Source: Pontibacter sp. E15-1
Lineage (GTDB): Bacteria > Bacteroidota > Bacteroidia > Cytophagales > Hymenobacteraceae
Direction: 5' to 3'
Length of the DNA stretch: 64,000 nucleotides
Assembly (NCBI RefSeq): GCF_022601975.1
Contig: NZ_JAKVIR010000021.1
Location: 52,771-116,770 of the forward strand
A program made the position numbers and the translations under genes. Each line of letters begins with the position of its first letter. Position 1 is the first letter of the stretch. Positions 27,306 to 36,331 of this stretch are shown piece by piece. The notes beneath the pieces are model-generated. The model saw nothing but the letters and a program-made list of their open reading frames with translations. It was not told where the DNA came from and made no database searches.

Positions 27306-28385
27306 CTAAGCGTTTCGGTTGATGGCGTTCAGGTCTGTGAACGCTTCTTTCAAGCGTGTGATGAACGTTTTCTCGCCTTCGCGCAGCCATACACGCGGGT
27401 CATAGTACTTCTTGTTCGGCACGTCATCGCCTTCCGGGTTACCGATCTGCTTCTGCAGGTAGTCTTTCTTAGACTCCACATAATCGCGGATGCCCTCCAG
27501 GAAAGCCCACTGCATGTCTGTGTCGATGTTCATCTTTACGGCGCCATACTCGATGGCCTCCGTGATCTTCTCTTTCTCAGAGCCAGAGCCGCCATGGAAC
27601 ACGAAGTTCACAGGGTTTTTTCCGGTTCCGAATTTCTCCTGGATAAACTCCTGTGAGTTTTTCAGGATCTCAGGGCGCAGTTCCACGTTACCCGGCTTGT
27701 ACACGCCGTGCACGTTACCGAAGGCAGCGGCGATGGTAAAGCGGTCGCTTATCTCGTTCAGTTTCTCATATGCCAACGCCACTTCTTCCGGCTGTGTGTA
27801 CAGGCGGGAGCTGTCAACGTCAGTGTTGTCCACGCCGTCTTCTTCGCCACCGGTCACGCCCAGCTCGATCTCCACGGTCATGCCGATTTTGTTCATACGC
27901 TCCAGGTACTTTGCGCACGTCTCGATGTTTTCCTCGATATGCTCCTCAGAGAGGTCCAGCATGTGGGAGCTGAACAAGGGCTTGCCGTGCTCAGCGAAGT
28001 ATTTCTCACCCGCGTCCAGCAGCCCGTCAATCCAGGGGAGGAGTTTTTTGGCCGCGTGGTCTGTGTGCAGCACAACAGTCACGCCGTAGGCCTCAGCCAT
28101 AATGTGCACGTGGTGCGCACCAGAGATAGCCCCGGCGATGGCAGACTTCTGCAACTCGTTTGCAAGGCCCTTGCCAGCGTAAAACTGTGCCCCACTGTGT
28201 GAGAACTGAATGATAACAGGAGAATTAGCCTCTTTTGCCGTTTCCAGAACCGCGTTGATGGAGTTCGTGCCAATTACGTTCACTGCCGGTAGGGCAAAGT
28301 TGTTCTCGTTGGCGTATTTAAATAGCTCAGTTACTTCCTCTCCGTACAATACGCCGGCCCGGAATCTTGTTTTTGTTTCACTCAC
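27306..28385 (-). CDS. fbaA: class II fructose-bisphosphate aldolase
   Basis: 359 aa, the length of the E. coli FbaA type. Zinc-binding and active-site segments are seen: VVLHTDHAAKKLLPWIDGLL, TVEIELGVTGGEEDGVDN, AFGNVHGVYKPGNVEL, FHGGSGSEKEKI and AVKMNIDTDMQWAF. It cleaves fructose-1,6-bisphosphate in glycolysis. It is convergent with pfkB, so the two consecutive glycolytic steps share a terminator but not a promoter. Confidence 0.96.
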   Translation of the reverse strand: MSETKTRFRAGVLYGEEVTELFKYANENNFALPAVNVIGTNSINAVLETAKEANSPVIIQFSHSGAQFYAGKGLANELQKSAIAGAISGAHHVHIMAEAYGVTVVLHTDHAAKKLLPWIDGLLDAGEKYFAEHGKPLFSSHMLDLSEEHIEENIETCAKYLERMNKIGMTVEIELGVTGGEEDGVDNTDVDSSRLYTQPEEVALAYEKLNEISDRFTIAAAFGNVHGVYKPGNVELRPEILKNSQEFIQEKFGTGKNPVNFVFHGGSGSEKEKITEAIEYGAVKMNIDTDMQWAFLEGIRDYVESKKDYLQKQIGNPEGDDVPNKKYYDPRVWLREGEKTFITRLKEAFTDLNAINRNA

Positions 28386-28655
28386 AGTTTATAAAGATTA
28401 AGGTTATACAAATTTCTGATGATCTTATACTTGCCAATGCTGTCGATATGCGATCATCCACCAGTAAATTTACTGTATAGTTTAGAATTAAGGAAATCGC
28501 CGCACAATTAATATTGCATCGGGGCAAATGTTAGCATTTTGGCAATCGTCCTGATAAGGGATATAAACAGGCCCGAAAGGCAAGTTCCGGCGGCCGATAT
28601 TCTTGGAGATTATACCTCCGCTTTAACCCAGATAGAGCGTTCAGGGCTTCTTAGG

Positions 28656-30218
28656 TTAGTGCGTCATGTAGTTTTTAAGGTCCGAGATCGTTCGGATGTG
28701 GCGTGCTTCGGCTTGCTCTTCCCGCATCATGAGGGCATAGGTGTTGTTAAACCCCAGCGGCGGCATCCACTGAATGCCATACTCTTTCAAAAACCTGTCG
28801 GCCACATACCGGAACACGCGGTCTTTGTCCTGCGACAGCGCTGCGGCCTCGGTGGGTGCTGTGTTCAGAATCACTTGCAGACCCGTGCCAGTGTATTCCG
28901 GGTACGCGTCAATCTCGTTGGCGGCCAGCGCATCGAAGCAAATCTTGGTGCCGCCCAGCCCGGTTTGCGCCGACACCTGCAGGTCGGTATACCCCCGGAT
29001 CAGCTGCGTGAGCATTTCGGTGAGGATGTATTGCTCTGTGAAAATCTTCGAGCCCAGCCGGATCGTTTCGCCGGTGCCGTTCCGCGCTTCCCGCCAAAGG
29101 CCCTGCTGCTCCAAAAACTCCCGGGCAACCTGCGCCGGTGCTTGCTTTGAAAAGTCCACCTGGTAATTCAGGGCGGTCATGGTCGAGTCGGTGATGGTGC
29201 CGCTGAGCAGTTGGAGCACCTCTCGCAATTCGGGGTGCTTCCGCAGCACGGGCTCCCGCACCAGGAACGAGGCGTAATAGGGCGGGAAAGCACGCTGGTC
29301 ATCCTCCAGCACACGGAGGTTGAAGGTCTTGATCTTCCCGTCTGTGGAGTAGCCATCGATCACATCCACATCGCCCTCATGCACGGCTTTATACACCAGC
29401 GCGGGCCCCATAATCACGGTGTTCAGGTCAAGGCCATATGTGTGCCGCAAACCGGGGTATCCATCTGCCCGGCCCGCGAACTCCGGGCTAAGGCCAGCCA
29501 AAAGCCCGCCGCTGTTTGGCAGCAGGTAAAAGGAGGAGAGTATGGGCAAAGCCAGCACCAGCCCAAGCGAGGCAGGCCGCAGCAGGGGCTGGCGCAGGTG
29601 TTGGAGCCGCGCCAGCAGAAAATCAATCAGCACCGCTAGCAGGGCAGCCGGGAGCGCGCCGGCCAGAATCATGGACGTGTTGTTGAGGGCAATGCCGCCA
29701 AAGATAAACTCGCCCAGCCCCCCGGCCGCGATATAGGCTGCCAGCGTGGCCACCCCCACATTCAGGACTGCGGCCGTGCGGATACCGGCAAACAGCACCG
29801 GCAGCGCCAGCGGCAGCTCCACGCGCGTCAGCAGTTGCCAGTCGGTCATGCCCATACCTCGCGCCGCCTCTTTTACAGTCGCATCCACCTGCGAGACGCC
29901 GGTAAACGCGTTGCGGATAATGGGCAGCAGCGAGTACAGGAACAGCGCAAAGATGGCGGGTTTCGGCCCGATGCCCAGCACCGGAATCAGAAAGCCCAGC
30001 AGCGCGATGCTCGGGATGGTCTGCAGGATGCCCGCCACGGCAAGCACCGAACCGGCCGCTTTTTTATACCTGGTGATGAAGAGGCCAAGCGGCAGGCCGA
30101 TCAGGATGGCCAGCGCCAGCGAGACAAAGGTGAGGCCGATATGCTCCAGCGTCTGCTCCAGCAGTTTGGCCCACTGCAGCTGCACAAAATCCCAGAAATC
30201 CAGTAACATAGCCATCAT
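28656..30218 (-). CDS. ABC importer permease fused to a lobe-swapped glycine betaine/choline-type binding domain
   Basis: 520 aa from the ATG at 30218, which overlaps the ATPase stop as TGATG (the longer frame to 30278 lies inside the ATPase gene). Residues about 1-205 are an OpuCB/ProW-type permease (ALPVLFAGIRTAAVLNVGVA, AAYIAAGGLGEFI), followed by one more membrane segment near 217-235. The periplasmic part reads first DGYPGLRHTYGL ... VDVIDGYSTDGKI ... FPPYYASFLVREPVL ... ALNYQVD, then TIRLGSKIFTEQYILTEML ... IDAYPEYTGTGLQ ... PLGFNNTYALMMRE ... TISDLKNY and stops. In OpuCC/ProX-type proteins these two blocks come in the opposite order, so the domain is circularly permuted. Substrate is probably a quaternary amine or related solute. 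Confidence 0.85.
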   Translation of the reverse strand: MMAMLLDFWDFVQLQWAKLLEQTLEHIGLTFVSLALAILIGLPLGLFITRYKKAAGSVLAVAGILQTIPSIALLGFLIPVLGIGPKPAIFALFLYSLLPIIRNAFTGVSQVDATVKEAARGMGMTDWQLLTRVELPLALPVLFAGIRTAAVLNVGVATLAAYIAAGGLGEFIFGGIALNNTSMILAGALPAALLAVLIDFLLARLQHLRQPLLRPASLGLVLALPILSSFYLLPNSGGLLAGLSPEFAGRADGYPGLRHTYGLDLNTVIMGPALVYKAVHEGDVDVIDGYSTDGKIKTFNLRVLEDDQRAFPPYYASFLVREPVLRKHPELREVLQLLSGTITDSTMTALNYQVDFSKQAPAQVAREFLEQQGLWREARNGTGETIRLGSKIFTEQYILTEMLTQLIRGYTDLQVSAQTGLGGTKICFDALAANEIDAYPEYTGTGLQVILNTAPTEAAALSQDKDRVFRYVADRFLKEYGIQWMPPLGFNNTYALMMREEQAEARHIRTISDLKNYMTH

Positions 30219-31192
30219 CAGCGCAAGGTAGGGATGAAGTGAGCCACAGCGCCCATTAGCTCGGCCAGCGTAGCCCACTGTGCCGGGGCACGATCGGTGG
30301 CTTCCAACTGCAGGCTTTGCTGCGGGAGGTTCGCCGAGGCCAGCTGTTGCGTGGCTTCCAGCACGCTTTCGGAATCGGGCAGGGTGAGCGCAGCGGCAGG
30401 GTATGGCGAAGCCTCAGGTGAGAGAAACGGGCGCAGTTGGTGCAGCCGTAGCACCTGCAGCTGCAACTGAAAGAGCTGGTCTTGCAGGAAGCGCGAGACA
30501 AACGCGTTGGCGGGCCTGAACACAAGCTCCTGCGGAGTGCCCAGTTGCTGAATCTTCCCGGCGTCCATCAGGCAGATGCGGTCGCCGAGTTCAAAAGCCT
30601 CCTGTATGTCGTGGGTGACCAGCACCGTGGTTTTCTGCAGCCGCCGCTCCAGGTGCTTAAACTCTTTCCGGATGTGCGCCCGCGTGATCGGGTCCAATGC
30701 CCCGAAAGGCTCGTCCATCAGCATGACAGGCGGGTCCGTGACGAGGGCGCGGGCCAGACCGATGCGCTGCTGCTGGCCGCCGCTCAGCTCATGCGGGTAC
30801 TTGGCCAGGAACTGTGCCGGAGCCATACCCAGCAATTCCAGCACCTCGTGGGTGCGCGTGGCGGTTTCCGGTTTGCCCCATTTTAGCAGGCGCGGCACCA
30901 CCGCGATATTCTCTTGCACGGTATAATGTGGGAAGAGCCCGGCCCCCTGAATCACATACCCGATCTGGCGGCGCAGCTCCTCGGGCTTTTGCTGCTGTAT
31001 GGCCACGCCCGCTACCGTGATGCTTCCGGCAGTCAGCTCCTCCAGCCGGTTTATGAGCTTCAGCGTGGTGGTTTTGCCGCATCCGCTCGTGCCCAGCAGC
31101 ACCAGGGTTTCCCCCTCGCTCACCTCCAGCGACACGTCATTGACGGCCACGGCGGCAGCATACTTTTTACTCACGTTTTGTAGCCGAATCAT
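30218..31192 (-). CDS. ABC transporter ATP-binding protein, OpuCA/ProV type
   Basis: 324 aa. Walker A LLGTSGCGKTTTLKLINRL, Q-loop VIQGAGLFPHYTVQENIA, signature LSGGQQQRIGLARAL, Walker B VMLMDEPFGALDPITR, and switch His in VLVTHDIQEAFEL. The C-terminal 85 residues are Gln/Leu-rich and show no clear CBS pair, unlike osmosensing ProV/OpuAA. It energises the permease-binding protein fusion encoded next with a one-base TGATG overlap. With the adjacent sugar-phosphate genes, it may belong to an osmoprotection theme (inference). Confidence 0.88.
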   Translation of the reverse strand: MIRLQNVSKKYAAAVAVNDVSLEVSEGETLVLLGTSGCGKTTTLKLINRLEELTAGSITVAGVAIQQQKPEELRRQIGYVIQGAGLFPHYTVQENIAVVPRLLKWGKPETATRTHEVLELLGMAPAQFLAKYPHELSGGQQQRIGLARALVTDPPVMLMDEPFGALDPITRAHIRKEFKHLERRLQKTTVLVTHDIQEAFELGDRICLMDAGKIQQLGTPQELVFRPANAFVSRFLQDQLFQLQLQVLRLHQLRPFLSPEASPYPAAALTLPDSESVLEATQQLASANLPQQSLQLEATDRAPAQWATLAELMGAVAHFIPTLR

Positions 31193-31435
31193 AAGAGGAA
31201 GGGTTTTGGCGCTTGAACAACATGGGCATTATCAGGGAAATTCCCAAAATCCAAAGGTATAAATTAAGCAACCTTTCGGGAGCATACAAATGGAATCCGA
31301 ATCACATTGGAGGGTATAGCCAGCGGCTACACAGTTTTCAAAGCCCGATCAGGCTACGTTCTGTGCCAGCCATATAAAACCGAGCGCTTTAAAGTCAGTG
31401 GCAAGCCGGTATAAACCGAACCGCCTAAAGCTTGC

Positions 31436-32851
31436 TCAGTCAAACACAATCACCTTGTCTTTGTGCTTGCTGCGCATGTGCCCCCGAATGAGCTGCTGCA
31501 CGTCTTTGTTGTCGTTGTAGCGTTTGATGGCCCCTTTAAAATCGTCGAGAGTAGAGGCGGAGAAAGTTTCGTCTACGAAGCCAAAACCCAGGTATGAGCC
31601 GTGCTCCACCACTACCACCGACTTCTCGCCAGGCTCGCGCCCCTTGCCGATGATGACGAAACTGTTGTGTTCAAACGTGAAAGACTCGATGGCGGCATCC
31701 ACGCGCTTGTTATATTCTTCCGGGCTTTCTATACCGATGCAGGCGCCCTTGCACTGGTGCACCTGATAGTCGAAACAGGCCCCATTGCTTTTATACAGGT
31801 CGCAGAGCTTCTGGCAAAGGTTAAACTTGCTGACCTTATGGAAAAGGAACCCTTTTGCCTTAAACTGGTTAGACAGGGCGATGATGGGCGTCATGCTCAC
31901 ATTGTCGGCCTTGTTTAACTTTCCGAAAGACAGCCGCTTGTAGCCATCTCCGTCCTCATACACAAAAATGCCGGTGTTAAACACCGAGCGGCGCTGCTGC
32001 CGGTTGTACTGGGGCTTCATGCGCTTGATCTCCGCCGACTCAAAGAGGAGGGCCACCAGTTCATTGCCCATCTGCTCGTAGGTGATATCGGCGATGCTAT
32101 TCTTGAAATCCAGCGACTTGCGGCTCTTATAGTCGATGTTGAAGTGCTGAATGATGCGCTTTTTGATGTTAATGCTCTTCCCAACATAGATCACCTCGCC
32201 CGCCTCGTTGTGGAAATAGTATACCCCAGGCACCATTGGCAGCGCATCCACCTGTTCTCTCTGAATATTAGGCGGCAGCAGCGACGTCTTGATCTCCTGC
32301 TTGATGACCAATGAGGCAGTGTCGGCCACCATGTTCATGTTGCCGTCCACAACCGGGCGGTTGATTTTCAATAGCTTGTCAAACAACACGGCCGTTGCCT
32401 CGGCATCCCCGATGGCGCGGTGGCGCTGCTTCAGCTCGATGTCGATGCTTTTGCAGAGCTTGCCCAGGCTGTAGGATGGCAAGCCCGGGATAAGGGTGCG
32501 GCTGAGGCGCACGGTGCAGAGCGTCTTCCGCTGGAACATATACCCCAGGTCGCCAAACTCCTTCTTCATGAAAGAATAGTCGAAGCGCACGTTGTGGGCC
32601 ACAAACACTTTGCCCTCCGTAAACTCGACGATCTCCTTGGCTACCTCATAAAACTTGGGGGCATCCCGCACCATCTCGTCGGTGATGCCGGTGAGCTGTG
32701 AGATGAAATAGGGGATAGGCCGCTGCGGGTTAATGAGGGTGTTGTACTTGTCCACGATCTTCTCCCCGTCGTGAATGAAAATGGCGATTTCGGTGATTTT
32801 GTCCTGCGCGGGCTGTCCGCCAGTGGTCTCAATGTCTATGATAGCGTACAA
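31436..32851 (-). CDS. DEDDh exonuclease fused to a GIY-YIG (UvrC-like) nuclease domain
   Basis: 471 aa. The N-terminal DnaQ/epsilon-like exonuclease has AIIDIETTGG (Asp6, Glu8), FVAHNVRFDYSFM and HRAIGDAEATAVLF, giving all DEDDh residues. From about residue 200, GVYYFHNEAGEVIYVGKS and NIKKRIIQHF form a GIY-YIG domain as in UvrC/Cho. The C-terminal region has a Cys-rich stretch (CQKLCDLYKSNGACFDY, CKGACIG) as in UvrC-type proteins. It likely acts in DNA repair by nicking and trimming. Such fusions are known in Bacteroidota and actinobacteria. Single gene. Confidence 0.85.
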   Translation of the reverse strand: MYAIIDIETTGGQPAQDKITEIAIFIHDGEKIVDKYNTLINPQRPIPYFISQLTGITDEMVRDAPKFYEVAKEIVEFTEGKVFVAHNVRFDYSFMKKEFGDLGYMFQRKTLCTVRLSRTLIPGLPSYSLGKLCKSIDIELKQRHRAIGDAEATAVLFDKLLKINRPVVDGNMNMVADTASLVIKQEIKTSLLPPNIQREQVDALPMVPGVYYFHNEAGEVIYVGKSINIKKRIIQHFNIDYKSRKSLDFKNSIADITYEQMGNELVALLFESAEIKRMKPQYNRQQRRSVFNTGIFVYEDGDGYKRLSFGKLNKADNVSMTPIIALSNQFKAKGFLFHKVSKFNLCQKLCDLYKSNGACFDYQVHQCKGACIGIESPEEYNKRVDAAIESFTFEHNSFVIIGKGREPGEKSVVVVEHGSYLGFGFVDETFSASTLDDFKGAIKRYNDNKDVQQLIRGHMRSKHKDKVIVFD

Positions 32852-32986
32852 ATTGCTAAATTTTTAAGCCTGAATGGATGGTATAGCCGTGGCACGCGCC
32901 CGAAGCTGTAAAGTAAACCAATTTTATTAGCATTCCGTTTCAAAACAGCCATACCCCGCTGCAACTTCCTCAGGTTCATCCGCAAA

Positions 32987-34123
32987 TCAGTCATCGCTTT
33001 TCTTGCCGTGCCCGAGGCCGTTGATTATCTCCATAAAGAAGTCCTTTACCTTTCGTTTACGCTTGTGCGGTTTCACGTCGTCAATGTCAGCCAGCAAAAA
33101 GCCCAGCGGCTCCAGCGGGGGGTATGAGTCGAAGATAACCTTGAGCATGGCAATCACGGGCAGGGCCATCACCATGCCTGCCGCACCCCAGATCTCACCA
33201 CCAGTCAGCAAGGCGAGGATCGCCGCAAACGGGTTGATGCTCACCTTGGAGCCCACAATAAAGGGCGTGATGAAATTGCCCTCCAGAAACTGCACAAACA
33301 CAAAAACGCCCACCACCAGGAAAGCGTCCAGCAGGTGCCCGGTGGTGGCCAGCGTGATCAGGGCGGGGAGCAGCGAGCCGATCAGGATGCCGATGTAGGG
33401 GATGATGGTGAGTATGGAGGCGAACACCCCAAAGAAAATGGCATATTTCACGCCCAGCAGCAGCAGCCCCGCCGAGTTGAGCAGCGACACGATCACGATC
33501 ACGATCATCAGGCCTGACAGGTAGCTCTGCACCACCCGCTGGATGTTGGTGATGGTATGGATCAGGTTGCCGCGGCGGTCTTTAGTGACGAGCTTAAACA
33601 GAAACTGCTCCAGGTGATCGCGGTAGTACAGCAGGCAGAACACATAGATGGGTACCACCGTCAGGGCGGCCAGCAATCCGGTCGTCATGGAGATCGTGCT
33701 TCCCAGGAAGGTGCCCGCAATGTCCTGCAGGCTCGAGATCATGTTCGTGATCAGGTCTGTGCGGTTGCTGGGCTGTATGCCGAACTTGTCGAAGAGAAAC
33801 CCCTGCACATTCTCCAGCAGCGTGCCGATGTTTCCGCTGATCGTGTCCAGCTCGCTGGTGAGGCCCATCAGTTGCGCGGAGATGAACCAAATGACGAGGA
33901 CCAGCACCGTCATCACCAGTATAATACTAAAGATGATGGCAAGCGGCCGGGGCACCTTGAGTTTCTCCAGGTCGCGGTTAAGGGGTAGCAGCAGCAGGGC
34001 GAAAAGAAGGGAGAAGGCCAGCGGCACAAAAATAGACTTAAACAGCTGCAGCAGCCAAACCAGCAGGATAATGCCCAGCAAGAGAACGACAGCCTTTAAG
34101 TACTTGGGTAATTTTATTTCCAT
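32987..34123 (-). CDS. AI-2E family transporter (paralog 1)
   Basis: 378 aa with about eight membrane segments. N-terminal helices are at residues 10-45 and 60-85, and a cluster from about 150. The family signature near the end is GSKVSINPFAAILALLTGGEIWG followed by AAGMVMALPVIAMLKVIFD. AI-2E proteins are named for E. coli TqsA, but many members export other solutes or act as Na+/H+ antiporters, so the substrate is unknown. The tail is Lys/Arg-rich. A paralog with the same signature is at 52226-53329. Confidence 0.85.
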   Translation of the reverse strand: MEIKLPKYLKAVVLLLGIILLVWLLQLFKSIFVPLAFSLLFALLLLPLNRDLEKLKVPRPLAIIFSIILVMTVLVLVIWFISAQLMGLTSELDTISGNIGTLLENVQGFLFDKFGIQPSNRTDLITNMISSLQDIAGTFLGSTISMTTGLLAALTVVPIYVFCLLYYRDHLEQFLFKLVTKDRRGNLIHTITNIQRVVQSYLSGLMIVIVIVSLLNSAGLLLLGVKYAIFFGVFASILTIIPYIGILIGSLLPALITLATTGHLLDAFLVVGVFVFVQFLEGNFITPFIVGSKVSINPFAAILALLTGGEIWGAAGMVMALPVIAMLKVIFDSYPPLEPLGFLLADIDDVKPHKRKRKVKDFFMEIINGLGHGKKSDD

Positions 34124-34465
34124 CTAGGTATACATTTATCAAAACACGGACAGCCGCCGCAGGCGTGTGTGTTTGCAAAGCGAAAGTAGCAGTTTGGTAT
34201 CTAAAAAAAGCATTTTATACATGCTAATTAAATTAGCTGAAATATTCGGCGTATTGTTCGGGATAGGTGAACTTCTGTATGGGAATATGGGTTAAACTTG
34301 CTAGGAAGCTGAAAAATGAGTATATTTGACTAATCATTTTAGCACACAAGCATCGGCAATACACTGGGCGGCAGCCTGGCCGGAACAAAAGATGATGCCC
34401 GATCTCTTATATTTTTCTATATTTCCGATTGATTTTACCACAACAACTACACTTACGCTTAAAGA
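34124..34465. other. divergent intergenic region (AI-2E / parE)
   Basis: 342 bases, AT-rich. It holds the promoters for both flanking genes and a perfect 15-base palindrome at 34223-34237. No exact TAnnTTTG box or reading frame is seen. Confidence 0.5.
34223..34237. repeat. perfect 15-base palindrome
   Basis: GCTAATT-A-AATTAGC, a possible binding site for a dimeric regulator, between divergent genes. There is no evidence for which protein binds. Confidence 0.35.
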
Positions 34466-36331
34466 ATGGCAGAGTTAGCGCAAAATAACTACAACGAAGA
34501 CAGCATACGGTCGCTGGAGCCGCGTGAGCACATCCGGTTGCGGCCGGGTATGTACATTGGCAAGCTGGGCGACGGGTCATCCGCGGATGACGGTATTTAT
34601 ATATTGGTGAAAGAGGTGGTCGACAACTCCATCGACGAGCATGTGATGGGGCACGGCAAGACCATCGAGATCAAAATCTCGGACCACAAGGTGCAGGTGC
34701 GCGACTATGGCCGCGGCATTCCGCTGGGCAAGGTGATCGACTGCGTGAGCAAGATCAACACCGGCGGCAAGTACGACAGCAAGGCTTTCCAGAAGTCTGT
34801 AGGTCTGAACGGGGTGGGCACCAAGGCCGTGAATGCGCTCTCCAGCCACTTCAGGGTGCAGTCGGTGCGCGACGGGCAGATGAAAGTGGCCGAGTTTGAG
34901 CAGGGCGTGCTGACCAATGACGCCGAGCTGCAGGAGACGAGCCAACGCAACGGAACGCTGACCACATTTGTGCCCGACGAGGTTGTTTTCAAGAACTTCC
35001 AGTTCAACCCCGATTACCTGGAGAATCAGATGTGGAACTACGTGTACCTCAACGCGGGGCTCACCATCAACTTCAACGGCAAAAAATACTACTCTGAGAA
35101 CGGCCTGCTGGACCTGCTGCGCAACAAAGCAGACGAGGAGAGCATGCGCTACCCGATCATCCACCTAAAAGGGGAGGACATTGAGCTGGCCGTGACGCAT
35201 GGCAACGACTATGGAGAGGAGTACTACTCGTTCGTGAACGGCCAGTATACCACCATGGGCGGCACGCACCTGGCTGCTTTCCGGGAGGCGATAGTGAAAA
35301 CCGTGCGCGATTTCTACAAGAAAGACTACGACGCGGCGGATATCCGGGGCTCCATCGTGGGCGCGATCAGTATCCGGGTGCAGGAGCCGGTATTCGAGTC
35401 GCAGACTAAAACCAAGCTGGGCTCCATCGAAATGGGACCGGACGGGCCAGCGGTGCGCGCCTTTATCAACGACTTCATTAAAGAGCACCTCGACAACTAT
35501 CTCCATAAAAACGTCACGACTGCCGAGGCGCTCCGGAAGCGGATCGAGCAGAGCGAGCGTGAGCGCAAGGATATGGCGGGCGTGAAAAAGCTGGCCAACC
35601 AGCGCGCCAAAAAGGCCAACCTGCACAACCGCAAGCTGCGTGACTGCCGCCTGCACTTTAACGAGGACAAAGACGAGCGCAACCTCATGTCGACGCTCTT
35701 CATCACAGAGGGAGACTCGGCGAGCGGCTCCATCACCAAATCGCGCAACGTGGACACCGAGGCGGTTTTCAGCTTGCGGGGCAAGCCGCTGAACTGTTTC
35801 GGGCTGAAGAAAAAGGTGGTGTATGAAAACGAGGAGTTTAACCTGCTGCAGCATGCCCTGAACATAGAAGAGGGCCTGGATGGCCTGCGCTACAACCGCG
35901 TGGTGGTGGCCACCGATGCCGACGTGGACGGCATGCACATCCGGTTGCTGCTGCTCACCTTCTTTCTGCAGTTTTTCCCCGACCTCGTGAAGAACGGCCA
36001 CGTGTACATCCTGGAGACGCCGCTCTTCCGGGTGCGCAACAAGAAGGAGACCATCTACTGCTACAACGAAACGGAAAAGCAGGAGGCGATCCAGAAGCTG
36101 GGCAAGCGACCGGAGATCACGCGCTTTAAGGGATTGGGCGAGATCTCGCCGGATGAGTTCGGCAAGTTCATCGGCGAGAACATCAAGCTGAAGCCCGTGA
36201 TTCTGCAGAAGGATACCACGATACAGAAGATACTCAGTTACTATATGGGCAAGAACACCCCGGAGCGGCAGAGTTTTATTATCGACAACCTGAAGATTGA
36301 GAAAGACATAGTAGAAGAATTATATGCATAA
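34466..36331 (+). CDS. parE: DNA topoisomerase IV subunit B (type IIA)
   Basis: 621 aa. It has a GHKL ATPase with [22 protein letters not shown] and [14 protein letters not shown], a transducer domain, then the TOPRIM domain with [13 protein letters not shown] and [10 protein letters not shown]. It is shorter than GyrB and lacks GyrB-type insertions. It is paired with the parC-like gene by an 8-base overlap (ATGCATAA). Together they form a heterotetramer that decatenates chromosomes. It could be called a second GyrB in automated annotation, but pairing with a 916-aa A subunit fits the Bacteroidota ParE/ParC set. Confidence 0.88.
   Translation: MAELAQNNYNEDSIRSLEPREHIRLRPGMYIGKLGDGSSADDGIYILVKEVVDNSIDEHVMGHGKTIEIKISDHKVQVRDYGRGIPLGKVIDCVSKINTGGKYDSKAFQKSVGLNGVGTKAVNALSSHFRVQSVRDGQMKVAEFEQGVLTNDAELQETSQRNGTLTTFVPDEVVFKNFQFNPDYLENQMWNYVYLNAGLTINFNGKKYYSENGLLDLLRNKADEESMRYPIIHLKGEDIELAVTHGNDYGEEYYSFVNGQYTTMGGTHLAAFREAIVKTVRDFYKKDYDAADIRGSIVGAISIRVQEPVFESQTKTKLGSIEMGPDGPAVRAFINDFIKEHLDNYLHKNVTTAEALRKRIEQSERERKDMAGVKKLANQRAKKANLHNRKLRDCRLHFNEDKDERNLMSTLFITEGDSASGSITKSRNVDTEAVFSLRGKPLNCFGLKKKVVYENEEFNLLQHALNIEEGLDGLRYNRVVVATDADVDGMHIRLLLLTFFLQFFPDLVKNGHVYILETPLFRVRNKKETIYCYNETEKQEAIQKLGKRPEITRFKGLGEISPDEFGKFIGENIKLKPVILQKDTTIQKILSYYMGKNTPERQSFIIDNLKIEKDIVEELYA

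Noticed and set aside
28539-29150. 203-aa plus-strand frame at the 3' end of the ABC fusion gene
   Set aside because: Mostly antisense to a gene with clear motifs; no independent evidence.
30218-30460. CBS osmosensor domains at the end of the ABC ATPase
   Set aside because: The C-terminal 85 residues are Gln/Leu-rich without the paired CBS pattern.
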